DNA of 17,936 bases. Origin: Pseudomonadota bacterium (GTDB taxonomy: Bacteria; Pseudomonadota; Alphaproteobacteria; Acetobacterales; Acetobacteraceae). Made by a program: the position numbers and the translations under genes. This document shows positions 11,864-17,936 of the stretch, one piece after another. The stretch lies in the NCBI GenBank assembly GCA_021826485.1, contig JAKAZX010000031.1, positions 1 through 17,936 on the forward strand, read 5' to 3'. Numbering within the stretch: the stretch's first letter is position 1; each line of letters starts with the position of its first letter. The notes under the pieces were generated by a model. That model saw only the letters and a list, made by a program, of their open reading frames with translations. It had not been told where the DNA came from and did not search any database.

Positions 11864-12981
11864 GCGGTCAGCGTCTCCTTCAGCGCCAGGGCGGCAAGGC
11901 GTTCGATCTCCGGCCGCAGCGCACCCTCCCGCGGCGCGTCGCGCAGCGTGGTGAACCAGTGCTCCGGCGGGTTGCGCCCGGCGGCGCGGTGATACACCAG
12001 CCCGCGCAGCACCGCCTCGGCCGCAGCCGGCAGCCGGTCCGGAATGGGGTGGCCGTTCAGCGTCGCCCAGATGCCGGCCCAGCAGCGCCCGACAGCATAG
12101 GGGTTGTAGCCGCCGCCGCCCAGCACCACCAGTCGCGGCGCGAGCGGTCGCACCGCGGCAATCGCCTGCCAGTAGGCGTTGTTGGACAGGGACAGCCGGG
12201 CCAGCGGGTCCTCCTCCAGGCTGTCGGCGCCGGCCTGCACCATGATCGCCTCGGGCCGCCGGGCGGCGATCAGCGGCAGCACCGCGTGGTCCATCAGGTG
12301 CCGGTGCTCGGTATCGTTCAGCCCGCGCGGCACCGGCAGGTTGCGGGCACTGCCGCCCGCCCGGTCCGCCGCCGTGCCGGTCTGCGGCCAGCGCCCGGCC
12401 TCGTGGATGCTGATCGTCAGCACCCGCGCGTCGCCGGCGCAGGCGTCCTGCACGCCGTCCCCGTGATGCGCGTCGAGATCGAGATAGACGAGGCGCGTCA
12501 GCCCCGCATCCAGCCAGGCGAGCAGGCCCAGCACCGGGTCGTTCAGGTAGCAGAAGCCGCTGGCGCGGTCGCGCCGGCCGTGATGCGTGCCGCCGCCCGG
12601 GCAGTGAACCACGCCGCCCGCCAGCACCATGCGCGCCGCCAGCAGCACCCCGCCGGCGGAGGTGGCGGGCCGGCGGTGGATTTCCGGATAGACCGGGTTG
12701 CCGTCGGCGCCGATCCGGAACCGCTCGCGGTCCTCCGCCGTCACCGCCTGCCGCGCCTCGGCCCGCTTCAGCGCGGCGAGGTAGGCGGGGTCGTGGAAGC
12801 GGGTGATCTCGGCGTCGCTCGCCATCGGCGCGTCGAGGTACTGTCCGTCCGCCAGCCAGCCGAGCGTGCGGATCAGGTCGGTGCAGGTGGACACGCGCGG
12901 GATCGCCAGCGGATGGCCCGGGCCGTAGGTGGAGCGGCGGTAGATCTCGCTGCCGATATAGGCCGGGCGCGTCGCGGGCAT
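11860..12981 (-). CDS. Histone-deacetylase-family (AcuC/APAH-like) amidohydrolase
   Basis: This 373-residue zinc enzyme of the class I/II HDAC superfamily removes acyl groups from lysine side chains or acetylpolyamines. Active-site elements are complete: His133-His134 (GGTHHGRRD), zinc ligands Asp170 and His172 in YLDLDAHHGDG, Asp253 in QAGADSL, and Tyr292 in GGGGYNPY. The N-terminus MPATRPAYIGSEIYRRSTYGPGHPLAIPR is of the AcuC type. Substrate could be acetyl-CoA synthetase or other acetylated proteins, or acetylpolyamines; the sequence alone does not decide. The start ATG 12981 precedes the conserved N-terminus directly; an in-frame upstream extension is antisense to the HAD gene. It diverges from the HAD gene across 44 bases. 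Confidence 0.93.
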   Translation of the reverse strand: MPATRPAYIGSEIYRRSTYGPGHPLAIPRVSTCTDLIRTLGWLADGQYLDAPMASDAEITRFHDPAYLAALKRAEARQAVTAEDRERFRIGADGNPVYPEIHRRPATSAGGVLLAARMVLAGGVVHCPGGGTHHGRRDRASGFCYLNDPVLGLLAWLDAGLTRLVYLDLDAHHGDGVQDACAGDARVLTISIHEAGRWPQTGTAADRAGGSARNLPVPRGLNDTEHRHLMDHAVLPLIAARRPEAIMVQAGADSLEEDPLARLSLSNNAYWQAIAAVRPLAPRLVVLGGGGYNPYAVGRCWAGIWATLNGHPIPDRLPAAAEAVLRGLVYHRAAGRNPPEHWFTTLRDAPREGALRPEIERLAALALKETLTA

Positions 12982-13025
12982 GGACCTGCTATGCCAGACC
13001 GCAGCAAGGCCGGGGAGGGGCGAGC

Positions 13026-13736
13026 ATGCCGCCTGACGTGAAAGCACTGATCTTCGACGTGTTCGGCACGGTGGTCGATTGGCGCGGCAGCCTGATCGCG
13101 GAGCTTGCCGCGTTCGGCACCGCGCGCGGCATCGCCGCCGACTGGCCGGCCCTGGTGGACGCATGGCGGGGCGCCTACGTCCCGTCGATGGACCGGGTGC
13201 GCCACGGCGCGCGACCCTGGGTGATCCTGGACACGCTGCACCGCGAGACGCTGGACCGGCTGCTGGACGAATTCGGCATCGCCGGGCTGGACGATGCGAC
13301 GCGCGCGTCGCTCAACCGCCTGTGGCACCGGCTGCGGCCCTGGCCCGATGCGGTCGCGGGCCTCACGCGGCTCAGGCGCCGCTTCGTGATCGCGCCGCTG
13401 TCCAACGGCAACCTCGCGCTGTTGACCAACATGGCGAAGCACGCCGGCCTGCCCTGGGATGCGGTGTTCGGCGCCGACCTGTTCCGCCACTACAAGCCGG
13501 ACCCGGAAACCTATCTCGGCGCCTGCACTTTGCTCGATCTGCCGCCCGGGCAGGTGATGATGGTCGCGGCGCATAACGGCGACCTCGCCGCGGCGCACGC
13601 CCTCGGCCTCGCCACCGGCTTCGTGCCGCGCCCGGCGGAACATGGGCCGGGCCAGACCCGCGATCTTACGCCGGAAGGGAAGTGGGACGTGGTGGCGCCG
13701 GACTTCGCGGCGCTCGCCGGCAAGCTCGGCTGTTAG
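13026..13736 (+). CDS. HAD-superfamily hydrolase, haloacid dehalogenase type II-like
   Basis: This 236-residue protein has the type II haloacid dehalogenase layout. IFDVFGTVVDWR contains nucleophile Asp11. A helical cap with AWRGAYVPSMDRVRHG follows, then PLSNGNLALL, HYKPDPETYLGA with the catalytic Lys, and MMVAAHNGDLAAA. In true L-2-haloacid dehalogenases the last motif has Ser and Asn (SSNAWD). Here these positions read AAHNGD, so C-Cl cleavage is not assured and a phosphatase-like or other role is possible. A very strong GGGGAGGGG ribosome site ends 5 bases before ATG 13026. Its stop overlaps the convergent stop of the small membrane protein. Confidence 0.9.
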   Translation: MPPDVKALIFDVFGTVVDWRGSLIAELAAFGTARGIAADWPALVDAWRGAYVPSMDRVRHGARPWVILDTLHRETLDRLLDEFGIAGLDDATRASLNRLWHRLRPWPDAVAGLTRLRRRFVIAPLSNGNLALLTNMAKHAGLPWDAVFGADLFRHYKPDPETYLGACTLLDLPPGQVMMVAAHNGDLAAAHALGLATGFVPRPAEHGPGQTRDLTPEGKWDVVAPDFAALAGKLGC

Positions 13737-13942
13737 CGGGAGGAGACCAGCACGGCATCGCAGTTGCTGCGGCCGGACAGCAGGCAATCCTCCACCATCG
13801 CCTTGGCGTGCAGGGTGCGCACCAGGAACAGGCCGACCACGACAAGCAGCAGTGCCACTGCCAATCCGGCGAGGCTCGCCGTCTGGCGATCTGCCCCTTC
13901 CTGGTCGTCGTCCGCGAACAGCAGCCGTGCGATCCGAGGCAT
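13733..13942 (-). CDS. Small single-pass membrane protein
   Basis: This 69-residue protein starts MPRIARLLFADDDQEG. It has one strong transmembrane helix at about 22-43 (SLAGLAVALLLVVVGLFLV) and a short C-terminal part with two Cys (MVEDCLLSGRSNCDAVLVS). The charged N-terminus suggests an inside-N, outside-C orientation, placing the Cys pair in the periplasm. I cannot name a family. GTG 13951 is an alternative start, adding three residues. Its TAA and the TAG of the HAD gene share the four bases TTAG, a convergent end-to-end overlap. Confidence 0.65.
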   Translation of the reverse strand: MPRIARLLFADDDQEGADRQTASLAGLAVALLLVVVGLFLVRTLHAKAMVEDCLLSGRSNCDAVLVSSR

Positions 13943-13969
13943 TCCTGTCACCCCGCGTAAGACACTCTA

Positions 13970-13985
13970 CCCCCGATCGCGGGGG
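13970..13985. terminator. GC hairpin between the hydrolase and small membrane protein genes
   Basis: CCCCCG-ATCG-CGGGGG forms a perfect 6-pair stem with a 4-base loop, 18 bases past the alpha/beta hydrolase stop on the reverse strand and 28 bases before the small membrane gene. No U-run follows, so it could be a weak terminator, a 3'-end stabiliser or an operator. Confidence 0.35.
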
Positions 13986-14003
13986 AGGATGCAAGCGGGG
14001 CGT

Positions 14004-14831
14004 TCACGTCTGCTCTGCCGCCAGCGCCCGGCTCGTCTCGCCGCCCTGTCCCGCCGGGTCGGGCGCGGCCAGGAAGGCCGCCGCGACGGAGATGAACCCC
14101 TCCGGATCGTCGGCGTGCAGCCAGTGGCCGGCGGCCTTCAGCGTGGCGAAGCGGGCGCGCGGGAACAGGGCGCGGATCGCCGGCCGGTACTCCGGCCGCA
14201 CGTAGTCGGACCGGCCGCCCGCCAGGAACAGGGCGGGGCCGGGATAGGGTCCGTCCTCCGCCGCCGGCCAGCCGGTCAGCTCGGGCAGCGCCGCCGCGAT
14301 CGCCGGCAGGTCCAGCCGCCAGTGCGGCGCCGCGCCAATGACCAGATTGTAGAGCAGGAAGCCGCGCACCCGCGGGTCCGGCACCGCGGCGGCCAGGGCG
14401 GCATCGGCCGCTGCGCGGGTCAGGCCCGGGTGCAGCCTTACCGCCTGCATGGCGGCAAGGTAGCCGCCATGCTCCGCGGCATGGTGATAGGCGACCGGCG
14501 CGATGTCGGCGACCAGCAGGCGGGCGATTGCCGCGGGGGCGGCGAGGGCGGCGCACATCGCGACCTTGCCGCCCATCGAATGGCCGATCAGCGCGCAGGG
14601 CAGCGCGCCGGCGTCGCGCAGCGTCTCCAGCACGTCCTCCGCCATGTCGGGATAGGTCATCGCGGCGGCGTGCGGGCTGGCGCCGTGGTTGCGCAGGTCG
14701 AGCGCCAGCACGCGATGCCCGCCTTCCGCCAGCCGCCGCTGGATGGTGGCGAAATTGCCGGCATGGCCGTACAGGCCATGCAGCAGCGCGACCGGCGGCC
14801 CGGCGCCCCGCGACGCCGCGTGCAGCAGCAT
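14004..14831 (-). CDS. Alpha/beta hydrolase (YbfF/ABHD11-like esterase)
   Basis: This 275-residue serine hydrolase has a visible triad. The oxyanion HGL is at 18-20, nucleophile Ser85 sits in IGHSMGGK, Asp209 in GGRSDYVRPEY, and His236 in AAGHWLHADDPEGF. The segment LDLRNHGASPHAAAMTYPDMAEDV (about 45-67) is characteristic of the YbfF/ABHD11 group of small-acyl esterases. The native substrate is unknown. Its ATG (14831-14829) shares one base with the stop of the upstream quinone oxidoreductase (TGATG), so the two are coupled. Confidence 0.9.
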   Translation of the reverse strand: MLLHAASRGAGPPVALLHGLYGHAGNFATIQRRLAEGGHRVLALDLRNHGASPHAAAMTYPDMAEDVLETLRDAGALPCALIGHSMGGKVAMCAALAAPAAIARLLVADIAPVAYHHAAEHGGYLAAMQAVRLHPGLTRAAADAALAAAVPDPRVRGFLLYNLVIGAAPHWRLDLPAIAAALPELTGWPAAEDGPYPGPALFLAGGRSDYVRPEYRPAIRALFPRARFATLKAAGHWLHADDPEGFISVAAAFLAAPDPAGQGGETSRALAAEQT

Positions 14832-15838
14832 CAATCGGCCACCCGCAGCATGATCTTGCCGATATGCGCGCTGCTTTCCATCAGCGCATGCGCCGCCGCC
14901 GCCTCGGCCAGCGGGAAAGTGGTGTGGATCACCGGGCCGGCCTGCCCCCGGTCCAGCCGCGGCCAGACCCGTTCGCGCAGGGCGGCGGCGATCGCGCCCT
15001 TCTGCGCCGTTGTGCGGGGCCGCATGGTCGATCCGGTGATGGTCAGCCGCCGCGCCATCACCGGCGTCAGGTCGAACCCCTCCACCTTCGCGCCTTGCAG
15101 GAAGGCGATCTGCACCAGCCGGCCATCGAGCGCGAGCGCGCGCAGGTTGCGGGCGAAATACGGCGCGCCGACCATGTCCAGCACCACATCGACGCCGCGC
15201 CGGTCGGTCAGCCGCATCACTTCGTCCAGGAAGTCGGCCTCGCGGTAGTTGATCGCCGCGGCGGCGCCGTAGCGGCGACACGCCTCCGCCTTGGCGGCGC
15301 TGCCGACGGTCGCATAGGCGGTGGCGCCGAAGGCGACGGCGAGCTGGATGGCGGTCAGGCCGATGCCGGAACTGCCGCCATGCACCAGCAGCGTCTCCCC
15401 GGCGGCCAGCCTTCCGTGGATGAACACATTGGCCCAGACGGTGAAATAGTTCTCCGGCAGCGCGGCGGCGCGGATGGCGTCATAGCCGGCGGGCCACGGC
15501 AGGCACTGTGCCTCCGGCGCCACGCAGTATTCGGCATAGCCGCCGCCATTGGTCAGCGCGCAGACCCGCTCCCCCAGCCGCAGGCCGCGCACCTCGGCCC
15601 CCGCCGCCGCCACCTCCCCGGCGACCTCCAGGCCCAGCAGCTTGCTGGCGTTGGCGGGCGGCGGGTAGTGGCCCTGGCGCTGCGACACGTCGGGGCGGTT
15701 CACCCCGGCGGCCTGCACGCGGATCAGCACCTCGTCCGGCTTCGGCACCGGCACCGGCCCTTCGGCGAGGTGCAGCACCTCCGGCCCGCCGGGCTGGGCA
15801 ACGGCGATGTGTCGCATGGTTTCGGGCAGGGTGGTCAT
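14831..15838 (-). CDS. NAD(P)H:quinone oxidoreductase-like zinc-free MDR protein (QOR/PIG3 type)
   Basis: This 335-residue medium-chain dehydrogenase/reductase is of the quinone oxidoreductase group. The N-terminal catalytic domain has PDEVLIRVQAAGVNRPDVSQRQGHYPP (about 35-60), the PIG3-type signature. The cofactor-binding Rossmann fold carries VHGGSSGIGLTAIQLA (152-167) after ALPENYFTVWANVF. The structural-zinc and catalytic-zinc Cys sets of alcohol dehydrogenases are absent, as expected for QOR. It probably reduces quinones or enones using NADPH. Met8 is an alternative start; a GGAG element lies upstream of ATG 15838. It is the first gene of a two-gene unit with the alpha/beta hydrolase. 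Confidence 0.92.
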   Translation of the reverse strand: MTTLPETMRHIAVAQPGGPEVLHLAEGPVPVPKPDEVLIRVQAAGVNRPDVSQRQGHYPPPANASKLLGLEVAGEVAAAGAEVRGLRLGERVCALTNGGGYAEYCVAPEAQCLPWPAGYDAIRAAALPENYFTVWANVFIHGRLAAGETLLVHGGSSGIGLTAIQLAVAFGATAYATVGSAAKAEACRRYGAAAAINYREADFLDEVMRLTDRRGVDVVLDMVGAPYFARNLRALALDGRLVQIAFLQGAKVEGFDLTPVMARRLTITGSTMRPRTTAQKGAIAAALRERVWPRLDRGQAGPVIHTTFPLAEAAAAHALMESSAHIGKIMLRVAD

Positions 15839-15921
15839 GGCGTCGCTCCGCTCACTCGTGCGGCAGGCTTTCCCCGCGCCGGTGCGGCGTCAAGCCACCC
15901 TGGCCGGCGCCGGCGGCTCAT

Positions 15922-15927
15922 TACAAT
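15922..15927 (+). promoter_or_regulatory. Possible -10 element before the TPR-sulfotransferase gene
   Basis: TACAAT matches the -10 consensus at 5/6 in a small AT patch. It has no clear -35. If used, transcription would begin around 15934, after the ATG at 15931, which argues for the GTG at 15991 as translation start. Confidence 0.3.
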
Positions 15928-15990
15928 TGCATGCCTGACGGGCCGGCCTTAACGAGGGCGCGAGCGACCGCACAGCACGAGGCAACCGGC

Positions 15991-17910
15991 GTGGCCGAGC
16001 AGCAGGATGATATCGCAACCGACGAACTGCTCGCCCGGGGGATGCAGGCCTTGCAGGACGGCGACGCCGCCGCCGCCCATGCCGCGCTGGCCGAGGCGGT
16101 GGCGCGCCGGCCCGACGCGGCGGAGGCGCAGTGCCGCTTCGCCATCGCCTGCCAGGCGACCGGCCGGCACGCGGATGCTGCCGCTGCCTTCGCCGCGGCA
16201 CTGGCGCAATCCCCGGACATGGTGGAGGCGCAGTACGGCCTGGCCGCCACGCTCGCCGCGCTCGGCCGGGCGGAGGAGTCGCTCGCCCGCTACGACGCGC
16301 TGATCGCCGCCGCGCCAGGACTGCCGGAGGCGCAGTACGGCCGCGCGGCGCTGCTGCAATCGCTCGGCCGGGCCGAGGACGCCGAGCAGGGCTTCGCCGC
16401 CGCCCTCGCGCTCGATCCGGACTTCGCCGAGGCGGCGGCGGGACGGGCCGGCGCGCTCCTGGCGCTCGGCCGGCCGGAGGCGGCGGTCGCCTGCTGCGAG
16501 ACCGCGCTGGGCATCGACCCGGATTTCATCGAGCCGCGCCGCGTGCTGGCGACCGCCCTCGCGGCGATGCGGCGCTATGCGGAGGCGATCATCCAGTGGC
16601 GCGAAATGCTGGTGCTGGCGCCGCAGCGGCTGGACGCCCATCGCGGCCTCGCCGGCCTGCTGCTGTTCGTCGGCCGGCCGGACGAGGCGGCGGCGGCCTT
16701 CACCGCGGCGCTGCCGCTGGCCGCCGGCGATCCCGAGGCGCTGGCCGATATCGAGGCGGGACGCGCCGCAGCCCTGGTCGAACTCGGCCAGATCGCCGAG
16801 GGGGAGCAAGGCTTCGAGCGGGCGATCGCCCTGCATCCCGGGCGGATCGGTCCGTACCAGGGCCTGGTCAACGCCCGCCGCATCCGCCCCGACGATGCGA
16901 TCGTCGCCCAACTGGAGGCGATCGCGGCGCGGCGCCACACGGTCGGCGTGGACCAGCAGATCGCCATCTGCTTCGTGATGAACAAGCTCTGCGCCGATAT
17001 CGGGCAGGAGGCGCGCGGGTTCGACTTCCTGATGGAAGGGGCGGCGCTGCGGCGCGGCCAGTTGCCCTATGACGAGGCGGCGGCGCTGGCCGCGATGGAC
17101 CGGCCGCGCCGCGTCTTCTCGCCGGCGCTGCTGACGCGCCATGCCGGGCAGGGGCATCCGTCCGACGTGCCGATCTTCATCGTCGGCATGCCGCGGTCCG
17201 GCTCGACGCTGATCGAACAGGTGCTGGCGAGCCACCCGCGCGTGATCGGCGGCGGGGAGCGGCCGGATTTCCGCTCGGCGCTGCGCAGCGTGCTGCGGCG
17301 CGAAGGCGCCGACGACCAGGAGCAGTTCATCGAGGGACTGTCCGCCGAGACGTTGCAGCGGCTGGGCGCGGACTATCTCGACCGGCTGGTGTCCGCGGCG
17401 GCCGGCACCAAGACCGACCCGCTGCGCATCACCGACAAGCTGCTCGACAATTTCCGCTATCTCGGCGTCATTCACATGGCGCTGCCGCACGCGCGCATCA
17501 TCCACACGCGGCGCGACCCGGTGGACACGTGCCTGTCCTGCTATTCCAAGCTGTTCCAGGCGCCGCATCCGTATTCCTACGATCTCGGCCGGCTGGGCCG
17601 GTACTGGCGGGCCTATGACACGCTGATGGCGCACTGGCGCAGCGTGCTGCCGGCGGGGGCGATGCTGGAAGTGCAGTACGAGACCGTGGTGGCGGATTTC
17701 GAGGCGCAGGCGCGCCGCGTGGTCGCGCATTGCGGGCTGGAATGGGACGATGCCTGCCTCGCCTTCCATCAGACGCAACGGGCGGTGCGGACCGCCAGTG
17801 TCGTGCAGGTGCGCCAGCCGATCTACCACAGTTCGGTCGGCCGCTGGCGTCCCGCGCCGGAGGTGCTGCGGCCGCTGCTGGAAGGGCTGGGACGGGAGGA
17901 CGCGGCGTGA
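15991..17910 (+). CDS. TPR-sulfotransferase fusion protein
   Basis: This 639-residue protein has tetratricopeptide repeats at about 1-310, in 34-residue units such as AEAQCRFAIACQATGRHADAAAAFAAAL and EAQYGLAATLAALGRAEESLARYDALI. A C-terminal sulfotransferase domain follows. The PAPS 5'-phosphosulfate loop is IFIVGMPRSGSTLIEQVLASHP (395-416), and the 3'-phosphate site is RIIHTRRDPVDTCLSCYSKLF, with Arg508 and Ser516. This fold resembles protein-tyrosine sulfotransferases. Bacterial TPR-linked versions are common, but their acceptors are mostly unknown. GTG 15991, with CGAGG upstream, is preferred. ATG 15931 is in frame but lacks a ribosome site, follows a possible -10 too closely and would include a TTA codon, rare in such GC-rich DNA. 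Confidence 0.88.
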   Translation: MAEQQDDIATDELLARGMQALQDGDAAAAHAALAEAVARRPDAAEAQCRFAIACQATGRHADAAAAFAAALAQSPDMVEAQYGLAATLAALGRAEESLARYDALIAAAPGLPEAQYGRAALLQSLGRAEDAEQGFAAALALDPDFAEAAAGRAGALLALGRPEAAVACCETALGIDPDFIEPRRVLATALAAMRRYAEAIIQWREMLVLAPQRLDAHRGLAGLLLFVGRPDEAAAAFTAALPLAAGDPEALADIEAGRAAALVELGQIAEGEQGFERAIALHPGRIGPYQGLVNARRIRPDDAIVAQLEAIAARRHTVGVDQQIAICFVMNKLCADIGQEARGFDFLMEGAALRRGQLPYDEAAALAAMDRPRRVFSPALLTRHAGQGHPSDVPIFIVGMPRSGSTLIEQVLASHPRVIGGGERPDFRSALRSVLRREGADDQEQFIEGLSAETLQRLGADYLDRLVSAAAGTKTDPLRITDKLLDNFRYLGVIHMALPHARIIHTRRDPVDTCLSCYSKLFQAPHPYSYDLGRLGRYWRAYDTLMAHWRSVLPAGAMLEVQYETVVADFEAQARRVVAHCGLEWDDACLAFHQTQRAVRTASVVQVRQPIYHSSVGRWRPAPEVLRPLLEGLGREDAA

Positions 17911-17936
17911 GCGGGCGGGCGGCGGGGCGCTCGATC
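17907..17936 (+). CDS. Possible start of a coupled downstream gene (partial)
   Basis: GTG at 17907 overlaps the sulfotransferase stop as GTGA, and GGGAGGA lies 6 bases upstream at 17894-17900. The frame stays open to the edge (10 codons, VSGRAAGRSI). The arrangement is typical of coupled genes in this window, but the fragment is too short to identify. Confidence 0.4.
   Translation, partial: MSGRAAGRSI

Noticed and set aside
15949..17829. 626-codon frame opposite the TPR-sulfotransferase gene
   Set aside because: Antisense shadow with an apparent 'repeat' look that only mirrors the TPR codons.
1..17936. CRISPR array, insertion sequence, prophage, toxin-antitoxin or defence cassette
   Set aside because: No regularly spaced repeats, transposase or integrase motifs, terminal inverted repeats or known defence genes were seen on either strand.

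Overview
The window is uniformly GC-rich, dense chromosomal DNA. It most likely comes from an alphaproteobacterium, with the Acetobacteraceae as a reasonable guess. The main support is an NDUFS4-type complex I accessory subunit (a mitochondrial/alphaproteobacterial trait), plus a split chromate transporter, a GMC oxidoreductase and many ATGA-type gene overlaps. Genus cannot be told from the sequence. I see no phage, insertion sequence, CRISPR array or toxin/defence cassette. The region looks like ordinary core and accessory metabolism with a few unusual details.

Layout. 1-620 (-): 5' part of a Gly/Thr-rich repetitive protein that runs off the left edge. 621-889: a gap containing an AT-rich island, probably holding divergent promoters. 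890-1956 (+): a two-gene chromate transporter. 1964-2728 (-): a secreted CHAP-domain protein. 2970-5061 (-): a four-gene unit transcribed VOC protein, unknown protein, lipoprotein, RidA-family protein. It is preceded by a near-consensus sigma70 promoter with a perfect TetR-like palindrome inside it. 5257-10799 (+): a long co-oriented run of an FtsH paralogue, a divergent uracil-DNA glycosylase, a GMC oxidoreductase, a NIPSNAP protein and a SpoT-like HD hydrolase.

10835-12981 (-): histone-deacetylase-like amidohydrolase and an exported DUF192 protein (overlapping by 4 bases), then tRNA-Pro(TGG), the NDUFS4 homologue and tRNA-Arg(TCT) in a very tight array. 13026-13736 (+): a HAD/haloacid-dehalogenase-like protein diverging from the deacetylase across 44 bases. 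13733-13942 (-): a small membrane protein. 14004-15838 (-): a quinone-oxidoreductase/alpha-beta-hydrolase pair joined by a TGATG overlap. 15991-17910 (+): a TPR-sulfotransferase fusion, with signs of a coupled next gene at the right edge.

No single new system spans the window. The points most worth following are the TetR-like operator/promoter in front of the VOC operon, the divergent UDG with an altered DNA-intercalation loop behind a zinc-protease gene, the FtsH paralogue with a Pro/Arg-rich N-terminal extension, the tRNA-mRNA-tRNA array, and the stand-alone alarmone-type HD hydrolase.
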